A DNA stretch of 64,000 nucleotides from Pseudomonas entomophila (GTDB lineage: Bacteria > Pseudomonadota > Gammaproteobacteria > Pseudomonadales > Pseudomonadaceae), in NCBI RefSeq assembly GCF_018417595.1, contig NZ_CP070982.1, positions 5,879,001 to 5,943,000 of the forward strand, read 5' to 3'. The translations under genes and the position numbers were made by a program. The notes under the pieces are model-generated. The model was given only the letters and a program-made list of their open reading frames with translations. It did no database searches and was not told the origin of the DNA. This document shows, piece after piece, positions 17,369-26,817 of this stretch (positions are counted from its first letter, which is position 1; each line of letters opens with the position of its first letter).

Positions 17369-19558
17369 TATCAAGTTCAGGGGGTCCGACGGATCGCTCT
17401 CGGCATCGAGCATGGCGAGGATCTCGTCGAAGGACACTTTGATTATCGGTGGCTCGCTTAAGGGTAGTTCGGCGGGGACCATGGCAAGCTGCTCTTCACG
17501 GTTGTTCACGTCATGGGCGTGCCAGCGGGCGAGTACGGTTTCGAGTTCGGGGTGATTGGCGAGCGAGCCGTAGACCTGGGCTGCGGTAACGGTGGTGGTG
17601 GCGAGTGCAGAAAGTCGCGTCAGGGTGGCTTCGAGGCGGCGGCGCTCCTCCTGCATGATTTGCAGCCGGTTTTCGAGTTGGCGACGGTGTGGATCCGCCT
17701 GCTTGATCGACGCCTGCCTACGCTGGAGCTGGTCATCGAATGAAACCAGCAGTGCGCGGATCAGCGATAGTTCACGGCGGGTGACAGGGGGCGTGTTGGC
17801 CAGCAGGACCTCCTGATGGCGGCGTAATGCGGCCCAGCAAGCGGGAAGATACGCAACCATGAAATGGTCACCGATCCTGAACAGTTGATCCATGAAATCC
17901 ATACGTTCGGGCAGGCCGTATTCGTGCCGCAGCATGCGGTTGCAAAGCGCTTGCTCGGTGATGGTGCGGCAGCCGGGCGTCCACAGCACGGCGGATTGAC
18001 GGCCCGGTGCGAAGGGAATGCTCATGAAATGGCGCAATTCACCATGGTGTTCGTAGGACTCGGCCAGCTCGAAACCGAGGCTGGTGAGAACCGTCTTGAC
18101 GCCCAAGGGCGCTTGCATATGAGCCTGTGCGACATCCTGGCGGACCCGCTCGAAGGGGCGGTGCATCCAGCTGCCTGGGAGACTGGGGACCGGGTCGTTG
18201 TCGTTGACGATGCGGTGATGGACCAGATCGGCGGCGCCTTGCATGAAGGTGGTGTCGCCAGCACGGGGGGCGCCGTAGGTGTAGAGTTGGATGTCGATAC
18301 CTTCTGTTTGGCGGCGAAGCATTTCTGCGAGAAGCAAGGCGACCGCACCACCAAGGCTGTGGCCGCAGATGACCAGTTGTTGATCGGTATGGAACCTGTC
18401 CATGTACTCCCGGACGAAATCATAGGCTTGCGTGGCGGATTCATAGAATCCTCGATGAACTCGACCTTCCCCTTCACTGAACTCCACCTGTAACGCATCT
18501 GCATCTCGAAGCGCATCGGCCATGAATTCGCTGGTACCCCGGATTGCTATCAACATCTGATCAGGCGTGTGAACAATAAATGCTTGAGTATCCGTTGCGT
18601 TGAACCGATTTCTGTCATCAAGAAAATGAAGCTTGGCGGGATGCTCTTGAAGATCTCTCTGTTCCGGATGGTTGTAGGGATACAGGTCGGGATCAAAAGG
18701 CGCGATTTCCCATCGCTGCGAGTACGGTACGTCTTCATAAAACGGGTAGAACGACTGCGTCAGTTTCGTATCGACCCTCCAGATCTCCCTGAATGCACTC
18801 AGCGACTCGGCAAACCAGTTGCCAACGCTGGGCTCAAGGGGAAAGCTGACCGTCGATGCCCGGACCGGGTGCCCCTCCGGTTCTTGCCCGAACGGCGAAT
18901 AGCTCAGCGTGGCCATGAGTGCCAGCTGATACATATTCAACACACAAAAACCTGGATCCTTCGAAAGCGCCAACCGCAAGGCGCGCAGGGGGCGGACTTC
19001 CAGCACCGTGTGCTGGTTGGGCCTCAGGCACACGCCGTGGGCACCATGCCCGCGCATGAGTTTTTTTGCGTGTTTCTCAGGAGGAAAGTTAGATTTCGTC
19101 GCAGGTGGTAGATGACAGGTGTACTGAACGAGGTCACGCACCTCCACTTGGAGAAAGTGGTCGCACAAGGCTTGAGCTGGGTTGTCCAAGAACCGTGAGC
19201 CATCTTCACGTCTGAACCGAGTAGCTTCTGCACGAACTTGCAGCTCCGTAATTTTTAAAGGGTAAAATTTTCTCTCGGTCAAAGTCGTATAAACTTCATC
19301 GACACCGATATAGCTTGTCAAAAGTGTAACAACCAACCCTCCACTATAGTGCGCTATAACAGTACCCTTCCCTTGAACATCCAGCACCCCTTGATAAGTC
19401 ACTCCCTCCCGATCGATTGCTTCATAGCCTAGCCCTGCATATGGCTCGCCTTGTCCAAACTCATCGACTAGCTGAAAGCTGGTCCGGCAGTCCTGTATAG
19501 GGCAAGCGAAAATTTTCGAGTTAATGGGTAATGACAATTCGCCCACGACATCTTTCAT
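17366..19558 (-). CDS. Class-3 lipase family protein, probable type VI secretion phospholipase effector
   Basis: A 730-residue protein without a signal peptide. Residues 1-80 (CPIQDCRTSFQLVDEFGQGE, PYAGLGYEAID) form a small domain that I recall at the start of other Pseudomonas VgrG-linked effectors and may serve delivery. The lipase-3 core at about 330-510 has the oxyanion-side IRGTSE, nucleophile elbow GHSLGG (Ser near 401), IVNDNDPVPSLPG (Asp near 454) and YEHHGEL (candidate His near 505), a complete catalytic set. The C-terminal 200 residues are helical with a coiled-coil stretch (QLENRLQIMQEERRRLEATL). Its place last in vgrG-DUF4123-X-lipase resembles the Vibrio cholerae vgrG/tap-1/tseL locus (Tle2 type). 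Membrane phospholipid attack in the target periplasm is inferred. Confidence 0.8.
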   Translation of the reverse strand: MKDVVGELSLPINSKIFACPIQDCRTSFQLVDEFGQGEPYAGLGYEAIDREGVTYQGVLDVQGKGTVIAHYSGGLVVTLLTSYIGVDEVYTTLTERKFYPLKITELQVRAEATRFRREDGSRFLDNPAQALCDHFLQVEVRDLVQYTCHLPPATKSNFPPEKHAKKLMRGHGAHGVCLRPNQHTVLEVRPLRALRLALSKDPGFCVLNMYQLALMATLSYSPFGQEPEGHPVRASTVSFPLEPSVGNWFAESLSAFREIWRVDTKLTQSFYPFYEDVPYSQRWEIAPFDPDLYPYNHPEQRDLQEHPAKLHFLDDRNRFNATDTQAFIVHTPDQMLIAIRGTSEFMADALRDADALQVEFSEGEGRVHRGFYESATQAYDFVREYMDRFHTDQQLVICGHSLGGAVALLLAEMLRRQTEGIDIQLYTYGAPRAGDTTFMQGAADLVHHRIVNDNDPVPSLPGSWMHRPFERVRQDVAQAHMQAPLGVKTVLTSLGFELAESYEHHGELRHFMSIPFAPGRQSAVLWTPGCRTITEQALCNRMLRHEYGLPERMDFMDQLFRIGDHFMVAYLPACWAALRRHQEVLLANTPPVTRRELSLIRALLVSFDDQLQRRQASIKQADPHRRQLENRLQIMQEERRRLEATLTRLSALATTTVTAAQVYGSLANHPELETVLARWHAHDVNNREEQLAMVPAELPLSEPPIIKVSFDEILAMLDAESDPSDPLNLI

Positions 19559-19566
19559 AATAACTG

Positions 19567-20349
19567 CTACTCCTTACACCCAGGATGAATTGTGCAAATT
19601 TCGCCATTCGGCCCCGTAAAATGACTGAAATCAGATGTATTACCTCTGCAAAAGGCATAAGGATCTTCAAAACCTTTACCCATGCATCTTTTCCACCCGT
19701 TTGGAAATTTGACCCACCTCCCGCCTTCGCCCGGCTCCTCCTCTTCAAGCAAACGAACATTCATTTTTATGGTCTTCCCCGGTAATTGATCCAATGTATA
19801 AGCGGCATACACTATCCCTAATCCGATTTCTCCACGACTGACATCCTGCCGACAACTCAGCATCTTTCTTAATTGTCGTTTTTTACCCATCGTTCTGAAT
19901 TTCCAATGACACTCACCATAAAAAGTATCTTCATAGTTATTTTTTAATTCGCGTTTGTTTTTACCTTCGTACTCCGCGTAAATATGCATACCCGCACGCG
20001 TAGAGCTATCCGTCCTATTGACTCGGGTTGCCTCTGACCACCGTGCAAATATCTTTATCTCGACAGTTTTCAAGACCATCTGACAGCCCTTTATCAGGGT
20101 GCGTATTTGAATCTCTATTTCTGGTTTGTACTCTCCCAGCCAAGGCCGGTTATATTCCGGCATGGTGCGTGTCCAGTCTGTGACGGTACATGGGGTACCG
20201 GGCTCCGGTTCATAGAGTGCGCCCGCCCAATAAGAAAAATTCGGTGGTAACTCCCCCACCAGCGTGAAGGTATTCGGTTGCCATTCAGAGCAGCTGGTCT
20301 GCAGTAATGCAGCCGCTACAACAACTCCTCGCTTCCTCCAAGACTTCAT
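19567..20349 (-). CDS. Cys-rich exported protein, candidate immunity protein for the adjacent lipase
   Basis: I do not recognise the family. The 260-residue product begins with a basic, hydrophobic signal (MKSWRKRGVVVAAALLQTSC). The Cys could be a lipoprotein site, though Gln at -3 departs from the usual lipobox. Eight further Cys residues (TPCT, GCQM, ECHW, SCRQ, RCMG, FCRG, ICTI, GCKE) suggest about four disulfides and a periplasmic location. Its start is 1 bp after the DUF4123 stop, and it ends 8 bp before the lipase start, the usual place for a type VI immunity gene. The DNA is visibly AT-richer than the neighbouring genes. Protection of the producer against the lipase is inference from position and export. 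Confidence 0.6.
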   Translation of the reverse strand: MKSWRKRGVVVAAALLQTSCSEWQPNTFTLVGELPPNFSYWAGALYEPEPGTPCTVTDWTRTMPEYNRPWLGEYKPEIEIQIRTLIKGCQMVLKTVEIKIFARWSEATRVNRTDSSTRAGMHIYAEYEGKNKRELKNNYEDTFYGECHWKFRTMGKKRQLRKMLSCRQDVSRGEIGLGIVYAAYTLDQLPGKTIKMNVRLLEEEEPGEGGRWVKFPNGWKRCMGKGFEDPYAFCRGNTSDFSHFTGPNGEICTIHPGCKE

Positions 20350-20350
20350 T

Positions 20351-21175
20351 TCACGTTCTCCCTTGCTCTAATGGCGCAATCCGTCGCATTCGCTGAAAAT
20401 GTGCCTCGGGCGTTTCCTCCGGCCACCGCACCCAATCCTCCCCGACCCTGAACCCCGGCGAGCGCAGGCTACTGAGCAACAGAAACTCCAACTGCGCGGA
20501 CGTCTCCCAACCCCAGGCGTTGGCCTGCTCCAATCGCCTCCCAAGCCAGGCTTCGTGGTCCTGTTCGCTCGCCAGTTGCAGATAGCGTTCGTAGTCATGC
20601 CTGACCAGGTAGCGGTCAGCATTCACAAACAGCGTCACCTCGGCGGCAGGTGCCGGCACCTGCAGCCAGGCCGGTTCGGAGGGCACGGGGTAGCTACCGG
20701 GGGCCGGGTTATCCACAACCCGCCAGACATCCGTTTGCCAGTAACAGAGGCTGAGGGTCGGCCCGAGGTAGGCCGGCAGTTCAGCCGGAGCCAAGACATC
20801 CAAGGCACGAGCCAGCACACGGTTGTCGTGAAAGCGGTACAGCCCGTGCCCAACCATCAGCCGTGCCCGCCAATGACTGAGCCAGCCCGCCCAGTCGCCG
20901 GGCGCCAGGCTCGCCAGCCAACCCCAATGCGTCTGCGGCGCCGAAAGGTCCGGCTCGGCCAGGCGCAGTTCGGCATCGCCCACCAGGAACGCGACCGGCC
21001 CGGCACCGGCCAACTGGGCTGCCGGTGTCTGGTTGTACAAGGCACTCCAACGGTCGCTGCCCAACGTCGCCATCAACACTTGCCGAGTGCGAGCTTCGCC
21101 ATCCAGCAGTAGGGCAACCTCGCGGCCCTGGGCACGTTGCGCGGCCATCCACAGCCACGGATCCTGATTGCTCAT
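20351..21175 (-). CDS. DUF4123 type VI effector adaptor/chaperone (Tap-1/TEC type)
   Basis: A 274-residue cytoplasmic protein starting at ATG 21175, which overlaps the vgrG stop by 4 bp (ATGA), so the two are translationally coupled. DUF4123 features: N-terminal WLWMAAQRAQGREVALLLDG, the central PVAFLVGDAELRLA segment, WGWLASLAPGDWAGWLSHWR, and YRFHDNRVLARALDVL, the conserved R-F-x-D-x-R region. In V. cholerae and Agrobacterium such proteins load a specific effector onto VgrG. Here the cargo should be the downstream lipase. A perfect DnaA-box 9-mer (20709-20717) lies inside the gene. Confidence 0.85.
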   Translation of the reverse strand: MSNQDPWLWMAAQRAQGREVALLLDGEARTRQVLMATLGSDRWSALYNQTPAAQLAGAGPVAFLVGDAELRLAEPDLSAPQTHWGWLASLAPGDWAGWLSHWRARLMVGHGLYRFHDNRVLARALDVLAPAELPAYLGPTLSLCYWQTDVWRVVDNPAPGSYPVPSEPAWLQVPAPAAEVTLFVNADRYLVRHDYERYLQLASEQDHEAWLGRRLEQANAWGWETSAQLEFLLLSSLRSPGFRVGEDWVRWPEETPEAHFQRMRRIAPLEQGRT

Positions 21176-23229
21176 CGAACACCTCCAAGCGGCGGGCACT
21201 GGCCATTGGCGCAGGCCTCGCAGAGCGGGCAGTAGTCCTGGTCGGCCTGCTTGCTTGCAGCGACCAGGGCCAGCATCACTGGCGCCACCACCTTGGGCAG
21301 CGCGGCTGGCCCTTGGCTGCCCGCCAGCTCGGGCGGCAGCGGTGCCACCGGCTGGCTGGCCGCCGGCGCCCCACCGATCTGGATCGGGCTGCTGCAGAAG
21401 ATGCCCGCGCCATTGACCACCAGGTGCTGCCCGCCAACCTTGAGGGTGATGCTGGCACCGCCCTCCACCACCACCTCGCCGTCCGCCGACACCTGCACCT
21501 GACGCCCGGCATGCTGCACCAGCACCGTGCCCACACGGGTCTGGCTGCCCTGCTCCACCACCAGGTGGTCGCTGGCCCGCACCAGCACCTGCCGATGCCC
21601 ACCGACGGTGCGCTGCTCCTCGGCCTCCAGGGTGACCCGGCTGGCCCCTTTCACCCGCACCTCGCGCCGGCCGCCGATCGCCTCGTGGCTGTCGTTGCCC
21701 ACCTGCCGCTCGTAGTCGCGCTGGGCGCGCAGGTACAGCAGCTCCTGCCCCGCGCGGTCCTCCATGGCCAGTTCGTTGTAGCCCCCGCCACCACCCAGGC
21801 TGCGGCTGCGCAACACCGTGCGACTGCGGTATTCGGGCAAGGCATAGGGTGGCGGGTGCAGGCTGTCGGGCAGGCAGCCGCTGACCACGGGCTGGTCGGG
21901 GTCGTTGTCGAGGAAGCTGACCACCACCGCCATGCCCACCCGGGGCAGCGTGACCGCGCCGTACCGGTCGCCGGACCAGCTGGACAGCACCCGCAACCAG
22001 CAACTGGTGTGTGCGTCGCCGCGGCCTTCGCGGTCCCAGTGGAACTGCACCTTGACCCTGCCCAGGGCGTCGCAATACACCTCCTCGCCGGGCGGGCCGG
22101 TAACCCTGGCCACCTGGCAGCCGGGCACCTGCGGCCTGGGCCGGCTCAGCGGCGGGCGGAACAGCACGTCCCAGGGGATGGCGTCGAAGGTGTTGCTGTA
22201 GCGCGTCTGCGCGTCGGCTGTGGCGTGCTCCTCGAGCACCTGGGGCTGGTGGCCCTCGTGGTGGACGTGGGTGAGCAGCCACAGGTCGTTCCAGGCCTCG
22301 CGGGGATGGTCGGTCAGTTGCAGCAGGTGGCCGCTGAGCAGAAACGCCGCGTCGCTGGCCCCTTCGGCCAGGCAATGGTTGAAGCGACAGCGCTGCAACG
22401 CGCGCTTGCTCAGCGATGCGCCCCGCTGCTGGTCGAGGGTCTGGCGCAAGCCGCCGGGGTAGGCGTAGTGCTCCAGGGGCAGCACCTGGGCCTCGCCGGT
22501 GCTGCTCGGGTAGGCCAGTGGCAGCGCGGCCTTGCGAAAGTCGTGGTCACGCAGCTCCACCTGGTTGACCGCGGTGCGCACGCTCACGCCGAACTGGCTG
22601 ACCACCTGGGTGTCGGCCCGCAGGCCGGTGGGGGGATGAAAGCCCAGGGCGCGCCCGAGGCGGGGGAAGTGCGACTGGTGGTCGGCGAACACCACGCCGT
22701 GGCCCTGGCGTGAATGCGTGAAGTGGTAGTGGATGCCGTCTTCCTGGCACAGCCGTTCGATGAACGCCAGGTCGCTCTCGCCGTACTGCACGCAGTACTC
22801 GCGCGGTGGGTAGGGTTCTTCGAGGAGGAAGCGGTAGCTGTCACCCAGCAGCCCGTGCTCTTCGAGCACCTGGCCGATGATCTGCGCCACCGTGCGTTGC
22901 TGGAAGACCCGCTGGTTGGTGCGCAGGCCCAGCCGCGCCAAGCGTGGCTCCAGCCGGGCGTGGTAGTGCGTGAGGCGGTCGCCGATGACGCCCTGGCGAA
23001 AACGGCTGATGACACCGTGGATACCGCAGTCCAGGCCATCGAAGGCGAGAAAGGCCGGTTGGTTGAGCATCCGCTCGAGCGGCAGGCGGGCATTTTCGCT
23101 GACCAGTTCGAGCTCGAAGCGGAAGAGCCTGCTGATGTATTCGTCGCCGTCGAATTTCAGGACCTGAAGCTCAGGCAGGACTGCCGGTACATGAAACCGC
23201 AGGCGGTCGGGGGGTAATGATTCGAACAT
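21172..23229 (-). CDS. vgrG: Type VI secretion tip protein VgrG
   Basis: A 685-residue spike trimer subunit. The start ATG 23229 has AGGGA 8 bases upstream. Residues about 1-380 are the gp27-like base (FRFELELVSENARLPLERML; YGESDLAFIERLCQEDGIHY). The gp5-like OB fold follows at about 395-480 (LGRVKVQFHWDREG; SCWLRVLSSWSG), then a beta-prism needle to about 620. The tail ends with a short Cys cluster, YCPLCEACANGQCPP. No PAAR, hcp or sheath genes occur in the window, so this is an orphan vgrG island that must use a T6SS encoded elsewhere. First gene of a four-gene operon. Confidence 0.96.
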   Translation of the reverse strand: MFESLPPDRLRFHVPAVLPELQVLKFDGDEYISRLFRFELELVSENARLPLERMLNQPAFLAFDGLDCGIHGVISRFRQGVIGDRLTHYHARLEPRLARLGLRTNQRVFQQRTVAQIIGQVLEEHGLLGDSYRFLLEEPYPPREYCVQYGESDLAFIERLCQEDGIHYHFTHSRQGHGVVFADHQSHFPRLGRALGFHPPTGLRADTQVVSQFGVSVRTAVNQVELRDHDFRKAALPLAYPSSTGEAQVLPLEHYAYPGGLRQTLDQQRGASLSKRALQRCRFNHCLAEGASDAAFLLSGHLLQLTDHPREAWNDLWLLTHVHHEGHQPQVLEEHATADAQTRYSNTFDAIPWDVLFRPPLSRPRPQVPGCQVARVTGPPGEEVYCDALGRVKVQFHWDREGRGDAHTSCWLRVLSSWSGDRYGAVTLPRVGMAVVVSFLDNDPDQPVVSGCLPDSLHPPPYALPEYRSRTVLRSRSLGGGGGYNELAMEDRAGQELLYLRAQRDYERQVGNDSHEAIGGRREVRVKGASRVTLEAEEQRTVGGHRQVLVRASDHLVVEQGSQTRVGTVLVQHAGRQVQVSADGEVVVEGGASITLKVGGQHLVVNGAGIFCSSPIQIGGAPAASQPVAPLPPELAGSQGPAALPKVVAPVMLALVAASKQADQDYCPLCEACANGQCPPLGGVR

Positions 23230-23440
23230 CCGTTGTCCCTGGTTGGGCCACCTTGGCCGGGGTGCAACATCGCCCCCTGCAAAGTGGGGAAAACCGCCAA
23301 GCTAGCCGAACTTCTCCACCAGATATGCAGGACCGATCTGAGCTCGCGTAGGAGCTTTCCTTGAAGGCTGTAAGGCATTTACCAAGCCACGAGGCACGCA
23401 AATTGCTGCTGATTCCCCTCAGCCCCACGGGACACCGAGC

Positions 23441-24433
23441 ATGCTGCACAGCCACCTCACCACCCTCAACGCGGTTTCGCTGATCCTCCAGGTGTTCCAG
23501 GAGGCCGGCGTCGACCCGCGGCAGCTGCTCGCCGGCAGCGGCATTGGCCCGGCGGACCTGGGCCACGCCGATGCGCGCATCACCACCCAGCAGGAGCTGC
23601 AGGTGTGCGCCAACGCCGTGGCCCGGCGCGAGGACATCGGCCTGGAGCTGGGCCGGCGCATGCATGTGTCGTGCTACGGCATGCTCGGTTACGCCCTGCT
23701 CTCCAGTGCCACTTTGGGTGACGCCCTGCGCCTGGCGCTGAGCTATCCGGCACTGCTGGGAACAGTCTTCCAGCTGCGCCTGGTCGACGATGGCCAGCGG
23801 GTCTGGCTGTGCGCCAGCGACCATCACGACGCGCCAGGGCTGGCGGCCTTCAACGCCGAGTTCTGCCTGGTGTCGCTCAAGGTGATCTGCGACGACCTGC
23901 TGGGCCGCCCGTTACCGCTGCTGGCGGCACGCTTCGAACATGCCCGGCCCGGCTATCACGCGCTCTACAACGGGGCATTCCAGTGCCCGCTGGGGTTCGA
24001 GGCCAGGGACAACGCCTTCGCCTTCGAACGCCGCTGGCTGGACATGCCGCTGCCGCTGGCCGACCCGATCACCCACAAGGCCATGGGCGAGCGCTGCCGG
24101 CGCCTGAACCTGGAGTTCACCGGGCGCCAGGCCTGGCTGGGGCGGATTCGCCAGCTACTGCTGCAGCAATTGGACGCGGCCCCCGGGCTGGACGGGCTGG
24201 CGCGGCAGATGAACTGCTCGTCGCGTACTTTGCGCCGGCACCTGCAGGCGCTGGGCAGCAGTTATCAACAACTGCTCGACGAGTTGCGTTTCGAGCGGGC
24301 CAAGCAGTTGCTGGCCGAGGACCAGATGCCGATCTATCGCATCGCGGAAACTCTGGGGTTCAGCGAGACCGCGAGTTTTCGGCATGCCTTCCAGCGCTGG
24401 AGTGGCGTGGCGCCGAGCCATTTTCGCGGGTAA
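23441..24433 (+). CDS. AraC-family regulator (OruR-like, arabinose-binding-like N-domain)
   Basis: A 330-residue regulator with an N-terminal domain of the AraC_binding-2/arabinose-bd type (residues about 20-205, including MHVSCYGMLGYALLSSATLG) and a C-terminal AraC helix-turn-helix (about 235-330: LARQMNCSSRTLRRHLQALG, YRIAETLGFSETASFRHAFQ, ending SHFRG). It sits upstream of the acetylpolyamine amidohydrolase on the same strand, about 190 bp away across a REP fragment. Control of polyamine genes is possible but unproven. Confidence 0.85.
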   Translation: MLHSHLTTLNAVSLILQVFQEAGVDPRQLLAGSGIGPADLGHADARITTQQELQVCANAVARREDIGLELGRRMHVSCYGMLGYALLSSATLGDALRLALSYPALLGTVFQLRLVDDGQRVWLCASDHHDAPGLAAFNAEFCLVSLKVICDDLLGRPLPLLAARFEHARPGYHALYNGAFQCPLGFEARDNAFAFERRWLDMPLPLADPITHKAMGERCRRLNLEFTGRQAWLGRIRQLLLQQLDAAPGLDGLARQMNCSSRTLRRHLQALGSSYQQLLDELRFERAKQLLAEDQMPIYRIAETLGFSETASFRHAFQRWSGVAPSHFRG

Positions 24434-24450
24434 ACCCGCTCCTACAGGAT
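24424..24450. repeat. REP half-element
   Basis: CGCGGGTAAACCCGCTCCTACAG-type sequence overlapping the end of the AraC gene; a single half of the REP seen elsewhere. The rest of the gap to 24622 shows no gene. Confidence 0.7.
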
Positions 24451-24622
24451 CAGCATCGCTCTCAACATTTGCGCCATGCCCGCAAATGGGCCGGTTCAGG
24501 ATGACCAGGATCCGGCCAACGCCCGTGGCCACATCGATCCCCTTTTGGCCGTTTGCGTCGTTCTCCCTGGCTTGGCCGCCCACCAGAATGGCCCCACGCC
24601 AGTCATAAACGGAGAACAACAC

Positions 24623-25663
<1,041 letters not shown>

Positions 25664-25665
25664 AC

Positions 25666-26769
25666 ATGGTCCGACTCAAGCGTCTGCTCGCCCCGCTCAT
25701 CACCGCCGGCCTGCTCGCCGGCGCGCTCCACGCCCACGCCGACCAGCGCACCTTGCGGGTGTACAACTGGTTCGACTACATCACCCCGCAGACCCTCACC
25801 GACTTCCAGAAAGACAGTGCTGTGAAGCTGGTGTACGACATCTTCGACACCAACGAGGCGCTGGAAGCCAAGCTGCTGACCGGCAACTCCGGCTACGACG
25901 TGGTGGTGCCGTCCAACGTGTTCCTCGCCAAGCAGATCGAGGCCGGTGTGTTCCAGCCGCTCGATCGCTCGAAACTGCCGAACTGGCAGCACCTGGACCC
26001 GGCGTTGATGAAACTGATCGAGGCCAACGACCCGGGCAACAAATTCGCCGTGCCCTACATGTACGGCACCGTGCTGATCGGCTTCAACCCGGACAAGGTC
26101 AAGGCCGTGCTCGGCGCAGATGCCCCGGTGGACAGCTGGGACCTGATCTTCAAGGAAGAGAACATCGCCAAGCTCAAGCAATGTGGCGTGGCGCTGCTGG
26201 ACTCGCCGTCCGAGATCCTGCCCCTGGCGCTCAAGTACCTGGGCCTGGACCCCAACAGCAACAAGCCAGCCGATTACCAGAAAGCCCAGGACCTGCTGCT
26301 GAAGATCCGCCCGCACATCACCTACTTCCACTCCTCCAAATACATGGCCGACATCGCCAATGGCGATATCTGCGTGGCGGTGGGCTATTCGGGCAGCTTC
26401 TCCCAGGCCGCCAACCGCGCCCGCGAAGCGAAGAATGGCGTGACGGTGGACATGCGCCTGCCCAAGGAGGGGGCGCCGATCTGGTTCGACATGCTGGCGA
26501 TCCCGAAAAACGCGGCCAACCCGGAGGATGCCCACACGTTCATCAACTACCTGCTGCGGCCTGAGGTGATCGCGCCGATCAGCGACTTTGTCGGTTACCC
26601 GAACCCGAACAAGGATGCGACCGACAAGGTCAGCCCGGCGATTCGCAACAACCCCAACCTGTACCCGACGGCGGAGGCGATGGCCACGCTGTACACGCTC
26701 AAACCGTTGGTGCGGGATGCAGAACGCGCGCGCACGCGGGCCTGGACCAAGATCAAGTCCGGGACCTGA
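25666..26769 (+). CDS. Periplasmic polyamine-binding protein (PotF/SpuD-like)
   Basis: A 367-residue spermidine/putrescine-type binding protein with signal peptide [20 protein letters not shown]...HAHADQ. The mature start [20 protein letters not shown] and [20 protein letters not shown] are diagnostic of PotD/PotF proteins; the W-F-D-Y cluster lines the ligand pocket in the family. It is 2 bp after aphA, so the two are co-transcribed. No permease or ATPase genes accompany it, so it must feed a transporter encoded elsewhere. Ligand probably an acetylated polyamine, from context. Confidence 0.92.
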   Translation: MVRLKRLLAPLITAGLLAGALHAHADQRTLRVYNWFDYITPQTLTDFQKDSAVKLVYDIFDTNEALEAKLLTGNSGYDVVVPSNVFLAKQIEAGVFQPLDRSKLPNWQHLDPALMKLIEANDPGNKFAVPYMYGTVLIGFNPDKVKAVLGADAPVDSWDLIFKEENIAKLKQCGVALLDSPSEILPLALKYLGLDPNSNKPADYQKAQDLLLKIRPHITYFHSSKYMADIANGDICVAVGYSGSFSQAANRAREAKNGVTVDMRLPKEGAPIWFDMLAIPKNAANPEDAHTFINYLLRPEVIAPISDFVGYPNPNKDATDKVSPAIRNNPNLYPTAEAMATLYTLKPLVRDAERARTRAWTKIKSGT

Positions 26770-26773
26770 GCCT

Positions 26774-26817
26774 TCGCCGGCAAGCTGGCTCCGTGTAGGA
26801 GCCGGCTTGCCGGCGAA
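26774..26817. repeat. REP palindrome (TTCGCCGGCAAGC type)
   Basis: TTCGCCGGCAAG(C)TGGCTCC and its complement GGAGCCGGCTTGCCGGCGAA form a self-palindrome between convergent genes. Confidence 0.85.

Noticed and set aside
21176..22375. The first 400 codons of the frame continuous with the DUF4123 gene
   Set aside because: They are out of frame within vgrG and rich in Arg/Pro/Gly; the true start overlaps the vgrG stop at 21175.
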